From Polynucleobacter sp. MWH-UH23A (GTDB taxonomy: Bacteria > Pseudomonadota > Gammaproteobacteria > Burkholderiales > Burkholderiaceae), in assembly GCF_040409805.1 (NCBI RefSeq), contig NZ_CP099572.1, positions 868,001-932,000 of the forward strand: 64,000 nt of DNA. The letters are read 5' to 3'. Shown here piece by piece: positions 1-9,990 of this stretch (its first letter is position 1; every line of letters starts with the position of its first letter). The notes beneath the pieces are model-generated. The model was not told the origin of the DNA. It made no database searches and was given only the letters and a program-made list of their open reading frames with translations. The translations under genes and the position numbers were made by a program.

Positions 1-1496
1 GCAATGAATCAAATAGCATTACTGGAAACGCTCAGCTCAATAAAGTCTCTGTGCTTGAGAAGGGTGAAAAATCACCTTTAATTGATTGGGACCTGGCGGA
101 TATTCGCCATTTTGAATTCAAAACTATTGGCGCAGGGACAAAGCAGTCAAGCGCCTTAACGATTGATGAAGTCTTGTTAGAGCGCCCAATACTTCGTTTT
201 GAAATTAACGCACAGGGGCTGTCTAATTTTCGCCGTCTATTTTCTAGAGCTGCCGAAGGTGATTCGGCTGGTAGTCTAGCCAAGGAGGATGCACCAAAGA
301 ATTCAAAAGGTACATTTGGATTAGATATTCGATCTGTCAATCTGAAGTCTGGCGAAGTATTTTTCACAGACATGGCAATGAAGCCAAATTTTCATGTTGA
401 TGTACAGAAATTTAGTGCGAGCTTTGTTGGTGTTAGCAATACACCTGGGCGATTTGCTGCTGTCGCGATGGCAGGAGTGGTGGCGAACACGGGGAGTATG
501 CGTGCTAAAGGTCAAACTTCTTTTGACGACCCGCGACGTAATCATGACATCTTCATGAGCTTTAGGAACTTGCCGCTCACGACATTCAATCCTGCGGTAA
601 TGACCTATGCTGGATATCAAATTACGGGCGGCAAACTTAACCTGAATCTGAATTACCGTGCAAAAGATGGTCAACTAAATGGTAGCAATCAAATCATTAT
701 TAAGAATATTCAGCTAGGCGATGAGGTGGAGAGCTTTCAGGGAAAAAAATTGCCGCTAGGCCTAGCCATTGCGCTTTTGGAAGATTCTGATGACACCATT
801 GATGTAACTGTGAAAATTGCTGGAGATGTAGATTCACCAGAATTTAGCGTTAGTGGCCTAGTGTGGCAGGCGATTGGTAATGTACTCACTAATGTGACTA
901 CTGCACCCTTTAGGGCGTTGGCCTCTATTCTGGGTATGAACTCTGATGAGGGCGTTAATGCCGTGCCTGGCGAAGCTGTATTTTTGCCAGATGATCAAGA
1001 GCGCTTGGAAAAATTTGGTCAGTTCCTTATCAAGAGACCAAATGCCATTATGGAAATTATTGGTACCTATGATCCAGTGCAAGATAAGCAGGCGATGGCA
1101 AGAGCAAGAGCAGATACTGCGATTTTGAAAGATGCTGGATTTAAGTTGCAATCAGGTGAACCGGTGCCATTCCCTAGCCTGTCTGATCCACGAATTCAGT
1201 CGGGCTTAAAGGCGGCATATGCCCAATATATTGGTCGCATCAAACTGGGGCAACGCTTGCTGTCGCTTCCTGAAGGCGAGGCTCGTAATGAGCAATTGCA
1301 CAATGAACTGATTGCGGGCATCGAAGTCACAGAGGTAGAGTTAAAAGCCCTTGCCAAGCATCGCGCTCAACTCGCTTTTGAAATGATGTCTAAAGAGAAT
1401 CCGAATCTAAAAGAGCGTATTAGTGTTGGCGATGTGAAGACTGTAGAGGGTGGTAAGAACGGGATTCCGCTCGATATGCAACTCAGAATCAAGTAG
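1..1496 (+). CDS. DUF748 (AsmA-like) protein, 5' truncated by the window edge
   Basis: The frame is open from base 3, so the real start lies upstream of the window; the GTG at 51 is internal. About 498 codons are visible. The sequence matches the C-terminal part of DUF748 proteins, which are large AsmA/TamB-like envelope proteins thought to span the periplasm. Seen here are alternating beta-type segments (for example LDIRSVNLKSGEVFFTD), the conserved stretch IALLEDSDDTIDVTVKIAGD, and a C-terminal region with charged helices. DUF748 proteins are usually around 1000 residues or more, so roughly half is missing. Molecular function is unknown; a role in outer-membrane lipid homeostasis is inferred from the superfamily only. 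Confidence 0.85.
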   Translation, partial: NESNSITGNAQLNKVSVLEKGEKSPLIDWDLADIRHFEFKTIGAGTKQSSALTIDEVLLERPILRFEINAQGLSNFRRLFSRAAEGDSAGSLAKEDAPKNSKGTFGLDIRSVNLKSGEVFFTDMAMKPNFHVDVQKFSASFVGVSNTPGRFAAVAMAGVVANTGSMRAKGQTSFDDPRRNHDIFMSFRNLPLTTFNPAVMTYAGYQITGGKLNLNLNYRAKDGQLNGSNQIIIKNIQLGDEVESFQGKKLPLGLAIALLEDSDDTIDVTVKIAGDVDSPEFSVSGLVWQAIGNVLTNVTTAPFRALASILGMNSDEGVNAVPGEAVFLPDDQERLEKFGQFLIKRPNAIMEIIGTYDPVQDKQAMARARADTAILKDAGFKLQSGEPVPFPSLSDPRIQSGLKAAYAQYIGRIKLGQRLLSLPEGEARNEQLHNELIAGIEVTEVELKALAKHRAQLAFEMMSKENPNLKERISVGDVKTVEGGKNGIPLDMQLRIK

Positions 1497-1505
1497 ACTT
1501 GAGCC

Positions 1506-1730
1506 ATGAAATCATCAAAAATGCGCTTAATTTGGCTTCCTACTGTCTTATTGACTATGGCTTTAACCGCCTGCGGCTCAATAGAGCAGGCTGCTCAGGA
1601 TGACTGCACCTCAATTGGTTGGCAAATTGGCAGCAAGGGCTACCAGGACTGCTACAAGGCAAGACTCTATGAGCGCAAACTGGACTATTCATTGCCACCA
1701 GGTGATCAGCCTTCCCCATCTTTGCTATAA
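1506..1730 (+). CDS. small lipoprotein of unknown function
   Basis: 74 residues. A basic N-terminus (MKSSKMR) is followed by a hydrophobic stretch and a lipobox LTAC with the lipidated cysteine at residue 23, so export and signal peptidase II processing are expected. The mature part is only about 50 residues and contains two further cysteines in a C-x(n)-C arrangement (DDCTSIGWQ and YQDCYKAR) that could form a disulfide. It starts 9 bases after the DUF748 stop and is probably co-transcribed with it. I do not recognise a functional family. The lipobox makes the reading frame credible despite its size. Confidence 0.75.
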   Translation: MKSSKMRLIWLPTVLLTMALTACGSIEQAAQDDCTSIGWQIGSKGYQDCYKARLYERKLDYSLPPGDQPSPSLL

Positions 1731-1915
1731 CTAGGGTTTACCCTTACAAATACCCTTTAAATCTCCCTTGAGCTTAGTCAAGGACTTAGCGCGGGAAATA
1801 ACCCAAAATCTGCTGTTAAATGGCAAAAAACCCCTTTTTTGGGGGGATATGCATGCGAGCACGTATTGCAAACCAAGTACTAAAAACGAATTTTAAAAAA
1901 CAGAGACAACAGAAT

Positions 1916-3718
1916 ATGAATCACCCAAAGCCTTCCAAAGAAGTCAACGCGGTCGCTGTTGCAACTGCAGATGATTTGCGGGAGACCATTCGTCGCAAAA
2001 GTAAATTAAAAGGTCGTCAAGCAGATGATGCTTCGATCGCTGAAGTACGACAGTTAATTGGCAATGCGCCGCATCGCCGTGATTTGTTAATTGAAAATCT
2101 ACACAAGCTCAATGATGAATATCGCGCGTTGCATGATCGTCATTTAGTTGCGCTGGCAAAAGAAATGAATTTGCCAATGTCTGAGGTATATGAGGTAGCT
2201 ACGTTCTATCACCACTTTGAAGTGGTCCGTGGTAATGATCCTGTTGCTGACATCACTGTGCGTGTATGCGATGGTGTTGCCTGTGAATTAGCGGGAGCGA
2301 AAAATTTATTAGCTAAGTTACCCGCGCTGTTGGGTAACCCCAATGTGAAAGTGGTGGCAGCTCCATGCGTGGGCCGCTGCGAACAAGCGCCAGTAGCAGT
2401 AGTGCATCAATATCCAGTCATATTCGCTACCGCAGACAAGGTAGAGGCTGCAGTCAATAACAAACTCACCACCCATCCATTGGCAAAGGATGATGCTAGC
2501 TTTGAGCCTGCGACATTGGCAGAGAAGGGTGTTTCACCTCAGGGCGAGAACCAGGCTATTTCACCTGACTATGTTGGTTATGAGTCTTACCGAGCTAAAG
2601 GTGGTTATGCTCTAGCTAAAGAAATTGTAGAAGGCAAACGTGATGCAGAAAGCATCATCAAAGCCATGGAAAATTCTGGTTTGCGCGGTTTGGGTGGCGC
2701 AGGCTTCCCTGCAGGTCGCAAGTGGCGCATTGTCAAAGATCAGGTGGCGCCTAAATTAATGGCGGTCAATATTGACGAGGGCGAGCCAGGCACATTTAAA
2801 GACCGCACCTACCTTGAGCGTGACCCACATCGTTTCTTAGAGGGTCTTTTGATTGCTGCCAATGTAGTAGGTATTGATGCTTGCTACATCTACTTGCGTG
2901 ATGAATATCACGGTTGCCGTGAGTTGCTAGAAAAAGAGCTGGCCAAGCTCAAAGCTAATCCACCATTTGCGATTCCGAATATTGAGTTGCGCCGCGGTGC
3001 TGGTGCCTACATTTGCGGCGAAGAATCCGCCATGATTGAAAGTATTGAAGGCAAGCGTGGTGAGCCCCGTATGCGCCCACCATACATTGCGCAAGTCGGT
3101 TTATTTGGTAGACCAACGCTAGAGCACAACTTTGAGACTTTGTATTGGGTGCGCGATATTGTGCAGTGTGGTCCAGAGTGGTTTAGCTCTTATGGTCGTC
3201 ATGACCGTAAAGGTTTGCGTAGCTACAGCGTTAGTGGTCGCGTAAAAAATCCTGGAGTGAAGTTAGCGCCAGCTGGAATCACGATTCAAGAGCTCATTGA
3301 TGAGTACTGCGGTGGTATGCAAGACGGTCATCAGTTCTATGGCTATTTGCCTGGTGGCGCATCAGGCGGCATCTTGCCAGCAACCATGAATGACATTCCG
3401 CTCGACTTTGATACTTTGCAGCCTTATGGTTGTTTCATTGGTTCCGCAGCTGTAATGGTATTTAGTAATCAAGATAAAGCGCGCGATATGGCTCTTAACG
3501 TAATGCACTTCTTTGAGCATGAGAGCTGTGGTCAATGTACACCGTGCCGTGTAGGCACCGGCAAAGCAGCCAAACTCATGCAGGCCAAATCTTGGGATCA
3601 AAAAACGCTTGAAGATTTGGCAACTGTAATGGTCGATGCTTCGATCTGTGGTTTAGGTCAAGCAGCGCCAAACCCCATTCGCTGTATTCATAAATATTTC
3701 CCACAAGAAATCGTATAG
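1916..3718 (+). CDS. fdsB: NAD-dependent formate dehydrogenase, fused gamma-beta (FdsG-FdsB) subunit
   Basis: 600 residues from ATG 1916. The electron-output module of soluble molybdenum formate dehydrogenase: it takes electrons from FdsA and reduces NAD+. Residues about 30-180 are a NuoE/FdsG thioredoxin-like [2Fe-2S] domain with ligands C118, C123, C151 and C155. The rest is NuoF/FdsB-like: an FMN/NADH-binding region ([23 protein letters not shown]) and a C-terminal [4Fe-4S] site with C538, C541, C544 and C578. In Cupriavidus-type operons fdsG and fdsB are separate, so this is a fusion. In-frame ATGs at 1820 and 1853 also exist; 1853 has a G-rich stretch before it, but the 1820-1915 segment resembles no family sequence. 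fdsA follows 29 bases downstream. Could be confused with NuoF, but nuoE and nuoF occur separately at 59-61 kb. Confidence 0.9.
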   Translation: MNHPKPSKEVNAVAVATADDLRETIRRKSKLKGRQADDASIAEVRQLIGNAPHRRDLLIENLHKLNDEYRALHDRHLVALAKEMNLPMSEVYEVATFYHHFEVVRGNDPVADITVRVCDGVACELAGAKNLLAKLPALLGNPNVKVVAAPCVGRCEQAPVAVVHQYPVIFATADKVEAAVNNKLTTHPLAKDDASFEPATLAEKGVSPQGENQAISPDYVGYESYRAKGGYALAKEIVEGKRDAESIIKAMENSGLRGLGGAGFPAGRKWRIVKDQVAPKLMAVNIDEGEPGTFKDRTYLERDPHRFLEGLLIAANVVGIDACYIYLRDEYHGCRELLEKELAKLKANPPFAIPNIELRRGAGAYICGEESAMIESIEGKRGEPRMRPPYIAQVGLFGRPTLEHNFETLYWVRDIVQCGPEWFSSYGRHDRKGLRSYSVSGRVKNPGVKLAPAGITIQELIDEYCGGMQDGHQFYGYLPGGASGGILPATMNDIPLDFDTLQPYGCFIGSAAVMVFSNQDKARDMALNVMHFFEHESCGQCTPCRVGTGKAAKLMQAKSWDQKTLEDLATVMVDASICGLGQAAPNPIRCIHKYFPQEIV

Positions 3719-3747
3719 GTTAAAGATCAGGGAAGAACGAGACAGAT

Positions 3748-6642
3748 ATGAACGCACCAACAAATCCAAAAGAACTCGAATTGCAAACTGTGGAATTCAA
3801 GTTAGATGGCAAGACGATTGTTTCCTATGAAGGCGAAACGATTCTCAAGGCGGCTAAACGTCATGGCATTGATATTCCACATCTGTGTTTTAAAGATGGT
3901 TATCGTCCAGATGGTAACTGCCGTGCTTGCGTAGTTGAAATCAATGGCGAACGTACTTTAGCCCCAAGTTGCTGCAGAAGTGCAACCCCAGGCATGGAAG
4001 TCAAAGCCAATAGTGAACGTGCTCTTAAGAGCCAGAAGCTCGTTTTAGAAATGCTGCTCTCTGATATGCCTGATGAAGGTTTTAAGTGGGTAGGTAATTC
4101 TAAAGAAGAAGAACAAAAACAACAGCATGGTGAGCTGAGTACTTGGGCGGCGCGTATGGATGTCACTGTCCGTCCTGAGCTCAAAGCACTACGCCGTGAA
4201 AAAGTCAGCAATGATCTCTCCCATCCAGCGATGGCGGTAAACCTTGATGCGTGTATTCAATGCAATCGTTGTGTGCGTGCTTGTCGTGAAGAGCAGGTGA
4301 ATGATGTGATTGGCTACGCTATGCGTGGCGCGCATAGTGAGATCGTATTTGACCTCAACGACCCAATGGGCGAGAGCACTTGCGTTGCTTGCGGTGAATG
4401 TGTGCAAGCTTGCCCAACTGGCGCATTAATGCCAAAAGGATTGATTGGTTCGCAAACTGTGGATCGTAAGGTTGATTCTGTATGCCCATTCTGTGGTGTC
4501 GGTTGTCAGATTACCTACAACGTTAAAAATGACAAGATTGTCAGCGTTGAAGGTCGTGACGGTCCAGCGAACCATAATCGTCTGTGCGTTAAAGGGCGTT
4601 TTGGTATGGATTACATCCATAATCCCCAGCGCTTAACTAAGCCTTTGATTCGTAAACCAGGTGTTCCAAAAGATGAATCGATTTTGGAAGGCAAACAAGA
4701 TTGGTCTGATATCTTCCGTGAAGCAACTTGGGAGGAAGCGCTTGATTTTGCTGGCGGCAAACTCAAAGAGCTTAAAGATAAGCATGGCCTAAAAGTGCTA
4801 GCGGGCTTTGGCTCTGCTAAAGGTAGTAATGAAGAGGCTTACTTATTCCAAAAACTTGTTCGTACTGGCTTTGGTAGCAATAACGTCGACCACTGCACCC
4901 GTCTTTGCCATGCATCATCTGTGGCCGCACTATTAGAAGGTGTCGGTTCCGGTGCTGTAAGTAACCAGGTCAATGATGTTGAGCACTCTAGCTTGATTAT
5001 GCTGATTGGTTCTAATCCAACTGCAAACCATCCTGTAGCAGCAACTTGGTTTAAGAATGCTGCTAAGCGTGGCGCCAAATTGGTATTATGCGATCCACGC
5101 AAGACTGAAATTAGTAAACATGCTTGGCGCACCATGCAGTTCAAGCCCGACACTGATGTGGCCATGCTCAATGCCATGATCTACACGATTATTGAAGAAG
5201 GCTTGGCAGATAAAGAATTCATCGCTAATCGCGCAAATAACTTCGAAGCTCTTAAAGAAAATATTAAAGGCTACAGCCCAGAAGCAATGGCGGCAATCTG
5301 TGGCATTCCAGCAGAAACTTTGCGTGAAGTTGCTAGAGAGTTTGCGACTACGAAATCAGCAATGATTTTGTGGGGCATGGGTGTGAGCCAGCACGTGCAT
5401 GGTACTGACAATGCGCGTTGTTTAATTGCCTTGGTCAGTATCACTGGTCAAATTGGAAAGCCTGGATCAGGCTTGCACCCACTGCGTGGTCAAAATAACG
5501 TGCAGGGCGCCAGTGATGCTGGATTGATACCGATGATGTTCCCAAATTATCAGCGTGTAGATAATCCAGAAGCGCATGCTTGGTTTGAGAAGTTCTGGAA
5601 TACTCCGCTAGATAAGAAACCCGGATACACCGTTGTTGAAATCATGCACAAGATTACCGCCCCTGATAGCGACCCGGACAAAATCCGTGGCATGTATATT
5701 GAGGGTGAAAACCCTGCAATGAGTGATCCGGATTTAAATCATGCTCGTCATGCGCTCGCATCTCTTGAGCATTTGGTTGTGCAAGACATTTTCATGACTG
5801 AAACTGCATTATTAGCAGACGTCGTATTGCCAGCAAGTGCTTGGCCAGAGAAGGTGGGCACTGCAAGTAATACTGACCGTATGGTGCAGATGGGTAGAAA
5901 AGCAGTAGAACCTCCGGGTGATGCCAAAGCCGATTTGTGGATCATTCAAGAGATTGCTAAGCGAATGGGATTGAACTGGAATTATCAGGGTCCTGACGCT
6001 GGTGTAGCTGAGGTTTATGAGGAAATGCGTCAAGCAATGCATGGCGCAATCAAAGGTATTACCTGGGATCGTTTGGTAAAAGAATCGAGCGTGACCTATC
6101 CATGCCTATCCTTGGAAGATCCAGGTCGTCCAATCGTATTTGATGATGAGTTTGCTACGCTGGATGGCAAGGTGAAACTAGTTCCAGCAGACATCATTCC
6201 TGCAAATGAGCGTCCAGACTCTGAATATCCATTTGTACTCATTACGGGTCGTCAGTTAGAGCATTGGCATACTGGCAGCATGACCCGTCGCGCAACCGTA
6301 TTGGACGCGATTGAACCCATGGCGACCGTATCCATGAACGGTGAAGATATGACTCAGCTAGGCGTATCTTCAGGCGATGTAATTACTGTGCAATCGCGCC
6401 GTGGTGAGGTTGGTATTTATGTGCGTAGGGACGATGGCACACCTAGAGGCTCTATCTTTATTCCATTTGCCTACTATGAGGCAGCAGCTAACCTCATTAC
6501 TAACCCAGCTTTAGATCCGTTTGGCAAGATTCCGGAGTTTAAGTACTGCGCGGTGAAGTTAAGCAAAGGTGGTGAAGCCTCTAAGATTATGGGTTATGGC
6601 ACTAATGCTCCTAACGGACCAAAATTGACAGTGAACGTTTAA
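3748..6642 (+). CDS. fdsA: formate dehydrogenase alpha (molybdenum catalytic) subunit
   Basis: 964 residues, normal length for FdsA. Oxidises formate to CO2 at a molybdenum bis-MGD centre in the cytoplasm. The N-terminus carries a [2Fe-2S] ferredoxin domain (HLCFKDGYRPDGNCRACVVE), followed by two ferredoxin-type [4Fe-4S] motifs (CIQCNRCVRAC and CVACGECVQACP) and the catalytic-domain cluster motif CPFCGVGC. The segment DHCTRLCH aligns with the E. coli FdhF selenocysteine region. C387 takes the selenocysteine position and H388 the conserved active-site histidine, so this is a cysteine-type enzyme. A C-terminal molydopterin-binding domain starts near EYPFVLITGRQLEHWHTGS. No fdsC/fdhD or fdsD gene follows. 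Confidence 0.93.
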   Translation: MNAPTNPKELELQTVEFKLDGKTIVSYEGETILKAAKRHGIDIPHLCFKDGYRPDGNCRACVVEINGERTLAPSCCRSATPGMEVKANSERALKSQKLVLEMLLSDMPDEGFKWVGNSKEEEQKQQHGELSTWAARMDVTVRPELKALRREKVSNDLSHPAMAVNLDACIQCNRCVRACREEQVNDVIGYAMRGAHSEIVFDLNDPMGESTCVACGECVQACPTGALMPKGLIGSQTVDRKVDSVCPFCGVGCQITYNVKNDKIVSVEGRDGPANHNRLCVKGRFGMDYIHNPQRLTKPLIRKPGVPKDESILEGKQDWSDIFREATWEEALDFAGGKLKELKDKHGLKVLAGFGSAKGSNEEAYLFQKLVRTGFGSNNVDHCTRLCHASSVAALLEGVGSGAVSNQVNDVEHSSLIMLIGSNPTANHPVAATWFKNAAKRGAKLVLCDPRKTEISKHAWRTMQFKPDTDVAMLNAMIYTIIEEGLADKEFIANRANNFEALKENIKGYSPEAMAAICGIPAETLREVAREFATTKSAMILWGMGVSQHVHGTDNARCLIALVSITGQIGKPGSGLHPLRGQNNVQGASDAGLIPMMFPNYQRVDNPEAHAWFEKFWNTPLDKKPGYTVVEIMHKITAPDSDPDKIRGMYIEGENPAMSDPDLNHARHALASLEHLVVQDIFMTETALLADVVLPASAWPEKVGTASNTDRMVQMGRKAVEPPGDAKADLWIIQEIAKRMGLNWNYQGPDAGVAEVYEEMRQAMHGAIKGITWDRLVKESSVTYPCLSLEDPGRPIVFDDEFATLDGKVKLVPADIIPANERPDSEYPFVLITGRQLEHWHTGSMTRRATVLDAIEPMATVSMNGEDMTQLGVSSGDVITVQSRRGEVGIYVRRDDGTPRGSIFIPFAYYEAAANLITNPALDPFGKIPEFKYCAVKLSKGGEASKIMGYGTNAPNGPKLTVNV

Positions 6643-6670
6643 GAGTTAACAAAATTTAGCAATAAAACCA

Positions 6671-6700
6671 GTAAATGGGCTCCTTTAGGAGCCCATTTAC
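6671..6700 (+). terminator. perfect 13-bp hairpin after fdsA
   Basis: GTAAATGGGCTCC, loop TTTA, then its exact reverse complement, 29 bases after the fdsA stop and 43 bases before nadB. It is the strongest hairpin in the window but lacks a following T tract, so it may terminate weakly, act as an mRNA 3' stabiliser, or insulate nadB from the fds operon. Confidence 0.6.
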
Positions 6701-6743
6701 TTGATTCAACCAAAATAGGTTTGCCCATTAAAATAACTCTTTT

Positions 6744-8399
6744 ATGGCTAGTTCCAAACCATCTTCCTCACAAACCCAGGGCAAGTTGCCCGTTCTCATC
6801 ATTGGTGCAGGGCTTGCGGGCTTAACAGTTGCTCTGCATATGGCAGAGAGCCAGCCAGTCATTTTGATGGCCAAGCGTGGCCTCAATGAAGCAGCAACTG
6901 CATGGGCGCAAGGCGGTATCGTTGGTGTAGTCGATAAAGAGCATGACAGCATTGATGCTCATGTGGCTGATACATTAAATGCAGGTGCAGGCTTAGTAGT
7001 GGAATCTACTGCGCGCTACATTGCCGAAGAAAGCGCTGAGGCAATTAAATGGTTGGTGGAACAGGGCGTTCCGTTTACCGAAGATAAATCTGGTCCGATG
7101 GGTTTGCATCTCACGCGTGAAGGCGGGCATAGTCATCGACGCATTGCGCATGCTGCCGATGCCACAGGCAAAGCCATTCATGAAGTGTTGCTTGATAAGG
7201 CCAAGGCACATAAAAATATTCAGATCCTGGAGCACTGGATTGCTTTAGATCTCATTACCAATCGACATCTCGATGTAAAGACACAGCGCACTAAACCCAA
7301 TCGTTGTTATGGTGTCTACGCTCTAGACATTAACAATAATCGTGTAGAAACGATTGCCGCTAAGTCAGTCGTACTCGCCACAGGCGGTGTGGGTAAAGTC
7401 TATCGCTATACCAGTAACCCTGATACCGCTACTGGTGATGGAATCGCCATGGCTTGGCGTGCTGGTTGCCGCGTTGGCAATATGGAATTTATTCAGTTTC
7501 ATCCAACCTGCTTGTATCACCCCAGTGATAGAACATTCTTGATTACGGAAGCCATGCGTGGTGAAGGTGGCTTATTAAAGCTGCCAAACGGTACGCGTTT
7601 TATGCCCGAGCATGATGAGCGCAATGAATTAGCGCCTCGGGATATCGTCGCTCGTGCTATCGACTTTGAAATGAAAAAGCACGGCTTAGACTATGTACAT
7701 CTAGACGCTACTCATTTAGGCGAAGCTTTTATCAAAGAGCATTTTCCAATGATCTATGCCCGTTGCTTAAGCTTGGGTCTAGATATCACTAAGGAACCTA
7801 TTCCAGTAGTTCCTGCAGCGCACTATACCTGTGGTGGCGTTGTAACCGACCTGAAGGGCCGTACCGACTTACCAGGTCTATATGCCGTGGGTGAGGCTAC
7901 ATATACCGGTTTACACGGCGCCAATCGTCTGGCCAGTAACTCACTATTAGAGTGTGTTGTGATTGGTAAGGCAGCAGCGCAGGATATTTCTGCTCTCAAT
8001 GCACCAGAAGTGCCAAATCTGCCCCTTTGGGACGAAAGCCAGGTCGAAGATGCTGATGAGCAGGTGGTTATTGCCCATAACTGGGATGAATTGCGCTCGC
8101 TCATGTGGAACTATGTGGGTATCGTGCGAACCAATCGTCGATTAGAGCGCGCACTACACCGCATTAAATTACTTCGTTATGAAGTTCAAGAGTATTACGC
8201 CAACTTTAAAGTGACCCGTGACCTAATCGAGTTACGTAATTTGTTGGAATGCGCTGAGCTTATTGTGCGTTCGGCCCTGATGCGTCGCGAGAGTAGGGGA
8301 TTGCACTACAGTCGTGATTACCCTGGAACTTGGGCGGTATCCTATCCAACTATTCTCACGCCACAAATGGATAGTGCCGAGAGTGTTCAAGAAGCATAG
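6744..8399 (+). CDS. nadB: L-aspartate oxidase
   Basis: 551 residues, a usual NadB length. FAD enzyme that oxidises L-aspartate to iminoaspartate, the first step of de novo NAD synthesis; NadA then condenses the product with dihydroxyacetone phosphate. Visible are the N-terminal dinucleotide fold ([17 protein letters not shown]), the ATAWAQGGI motif of the succinate dehydrogenase/fumarate reductase flavoprotein family, the active-site regions EFIQFHPT and [11 protein letters not shown], and [18 protein letters not shown]-terminal helical domain follows. Start ATG 6744 fits family N-termini, though its ribosome site is weak. nadA and nadC lie 2-4 kb away on the opposite strand, so the pathway is clustered but split. 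Confidence 0.95.
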   Translation: MASSKPSSSQTQGKLPVLIIGAGLAGLTVALHMAESQPVILMAKRGLNEAATAWAQGGIVGVVDKEHDSIDAHVADTLNAGAGLVVESTARYIAEESAEAIKWLVEQGVPFTEDKSGPMGLHLTREGGHSHRRIAHAADATGKAIHEVLLDKAKAHKNIQILEHWIALDLITNRHLDVKTQRTKPNRCYGVYALDINNNRVETIAAKSVVLATGGVGKVYRYTSNPDTATGDGIAMAWRAGCRVGNMEFIQFHPTCLYHPSDRTFLITEAMRGEGGLLKLPNGTRFMPEHDERNELAPRDIVARAIDFEMKKHGLDYVHLDATHLGEAFIKEHFPMIYARCLSLGLDITKEPIPVVPAAHYTCGGVVTDLKGRTDLPGLYAVGEATYTGLHGANRLASNSLLECVVIGKAAAQDISALNAPEVPNLPLWDESQVEDADEQVVIAHNWDELRSLMWNYVGIVRTNRRLERALHRIKLLRYEVQEYYANFKVTRDLIELRNLLECAELIVRSALMRRESRGLHYSRDYPGTWAVSYPTILTPQMDSAESVQEA

Positions 8400-8471
8400 T
8401 TTCTAAAACTCCAGAATTGCCAAGTTCTATCCTTTTGGTGCTAAGCTAAGGCATCTTTTTCGGGAGTGCCT

Positions 8472-9860
8472 ATGGCCAGCTTTAAAGAGGATGTATCTGA
8501 GCATATTGCTGCCGTATATCAAACGGTGATCGATGAGGCTAAAAGCTGGATTAGCCTATTAAAAGAAATCTGGCCACTACTCTTTCTCCTATTACTCGGT
8601 TTGAGTATTCTGCTGTGGTTTGCTAAACCAGCCCCTCCCAATAAGGTTCTGATGGCAACGGGAGTCGGCGGATCTTACAAAGCCCTTGGTGAGCAATATC
8701 AAGCCTACTTTAAGAGTAAAGGCATTCATTTAGAGCTAGTTGAGACACATGGCTCGCAAGAAAATTTGCAGCGACTGATTGATCGCAAGGATCCAATTCA
8801 GGCGGCATTTGTTCAGGGTGGCTTGATTAATGTAGATTACCTATCAGGCGTAGAGTCTCTAGGTAGCGTTGATTTTGAGCCGGTGTGGGTTTTCTATCGC
8901 CACAAACTCTATGATGAGACTAAGCATATCTTAGATCGTGATATTGCCAAACTCAAAATCAATATTGGCCCAGTTGGTAGCGGCACGCACACTCAGGCTT
9001 TAAACATCTTTAAGCTCAATGATTTATCCGCAAACTCTCCAAACTTACTTTCATTACCCAATGCGGATGGTGTTGATGCATTACTAAGTGGAGAGATTGA
9101 TGCCATCATATTGGTCGATGGTTTTGAGTCTAAGAATGTTCAAAAACTTATTAAAAATCCAGAAATTCATTTAGCGAACTTTGGCAGGGCGAATGCCTAT
9201 ACTCGCTTAATGCCTTATTTTGAGGAGCTGACCGTTCCGATGGGTGGGTTTGATTTAGGGAAAAATATTCCCGATCACCCAATACAGCTCATTTCAACAA
9301 CAACAAATTTATTAATCGATGACAGGCTGCATCCAGCAATCCAAGCCCTGTTCTTAGAGGCGGCTAAAGAGATTAATGGTAAAAAGTCCTACTTTGCCAA
9401 GTCAGGTCAATTTCCAAGTTATCTCAATACCGAGGCACCCTTGAGCAGTGAGGCGAAGTATTACTACGAGAAGGGTATGCCAGCCCTAATGAAGTATTTG
9501 CCATTCTGGCTCGCTGAATTTATTGAGCGGATGTTTGTATTGCTGTTGCCATTTGCAGCCTTTGCCTACCCAATTATTAAGTCGATTCCTACTTACCGTA
9601 CGAATTTAGCTAAAAAGCAGATTAATTCTGTTTATAAAGAGCTCGATAAGTTTGAAAAGGATACGCTAGAGTCATTTGACCCGAATCGACTAGAGCAATA
9701 CATTGAGGTTCTCAATGCGATGGAGTTGAAGGTAATTAATTCGAAAGCCTCTAAGTTAGTGACGGCTGATTGCTATAGCCTGCGAAACAATATTGAATTT
9801 ATTCGTAATGCTCTAGAAAAACAGATGCTTTATCGGGGTAGGGACGGGCTTACTAGCTAG
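8472..9860 (+). CDS. TAXI-family TRAP solute-binding protein with membrane anchors
   Basis: 462 residues from ATG 8472. The GGGAG at 8462-8466 is its ribosome site and excludes the in-frame GTG at 8466. A transmembrane helix at about residues 35-55 (LWPLLFLLLLGLSILLWF) precedes a periplasmic TAXI/NMT1-type domain (MATGVGGSYKALGEQYQAYF, VGSGTHTQALNI). A second hydrophobic segment near residue 355 (FVLLLPFAAFAYP) precedes a cytoplasmic coiled-coil-like tail. Ordinary TAXI receptors are soluble or lipid-anchored and sit beside TRAP membrane genes. None is found here, so it may be an orphan receptor or a sensor. The ligand is unknown. It sits between nadB and the brnTA module. Confidence 0.8.
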   Translation: MASFKEDVSEHIAAVYQTVIDEAKSWISLLKEIWPLLFLLLLGLSILLWFAKPAPPNKVLMATGVGGSYKALGEQYQAYFKSKGIHLELVETHGSQENLQRLIDRKDPIQAAFVQGGLINVDYLSGVESLGSVDFEPVWVFYRHKLYDETKHILDRDIAKLKINIGPVGSGTHTQALNIFKLNDLSANSPNLLSLPNADGVDALLSGEIDAIILVDGFESKNVQKLIKNPEIHLANFGRANAYTRLMPYFEELTVPMGGFDLGKNIPDHPIQLISTTTNLLIDDRLHPAIQALFLEAAKEINGKKSYFAKSGQFPSYLNTEAPLSSEAKYYYEKGMPALMKYLPFWLAEFIERMFVLLLPFAAFAYPIIKSIPTYRTNLAKKQINSVYKELDKFEKDTLESFDPNRLEQYIEVLNAMELKVINSKASKLVTADCYSLRNNIEFIRNALEKQMLYRGRDGLTS

Positions 9861-9990
9861 GCAGCTGAATGCTCAGCGCTGGTGCTTCCTTGGGGGGGTT
9901 GTGATTAAGATAAATCAGATTGTTTGAAGCTCAACCATTCTGACTCCGCACATTGATCATGCTTCTGAGGATTTTTATTTCTAAATCCTT

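Noticed and set aside
1766..1783. Palindrome CCTTGA-GCTTAG-TCAAGG upstream of the fds operon
   Set aside because: Six pairs with no T tract and no regulator gene nearby; could be an operator but nothing supports it.
1820..1915. Upstream starts for the fused FdsG-FdsB protein at 1820 and 1853
   Set aside because: The extra residues resemble no family member. The G-rich stretch before 1853 looks like a ribosome site but is part of an A6C4T6G6 string.
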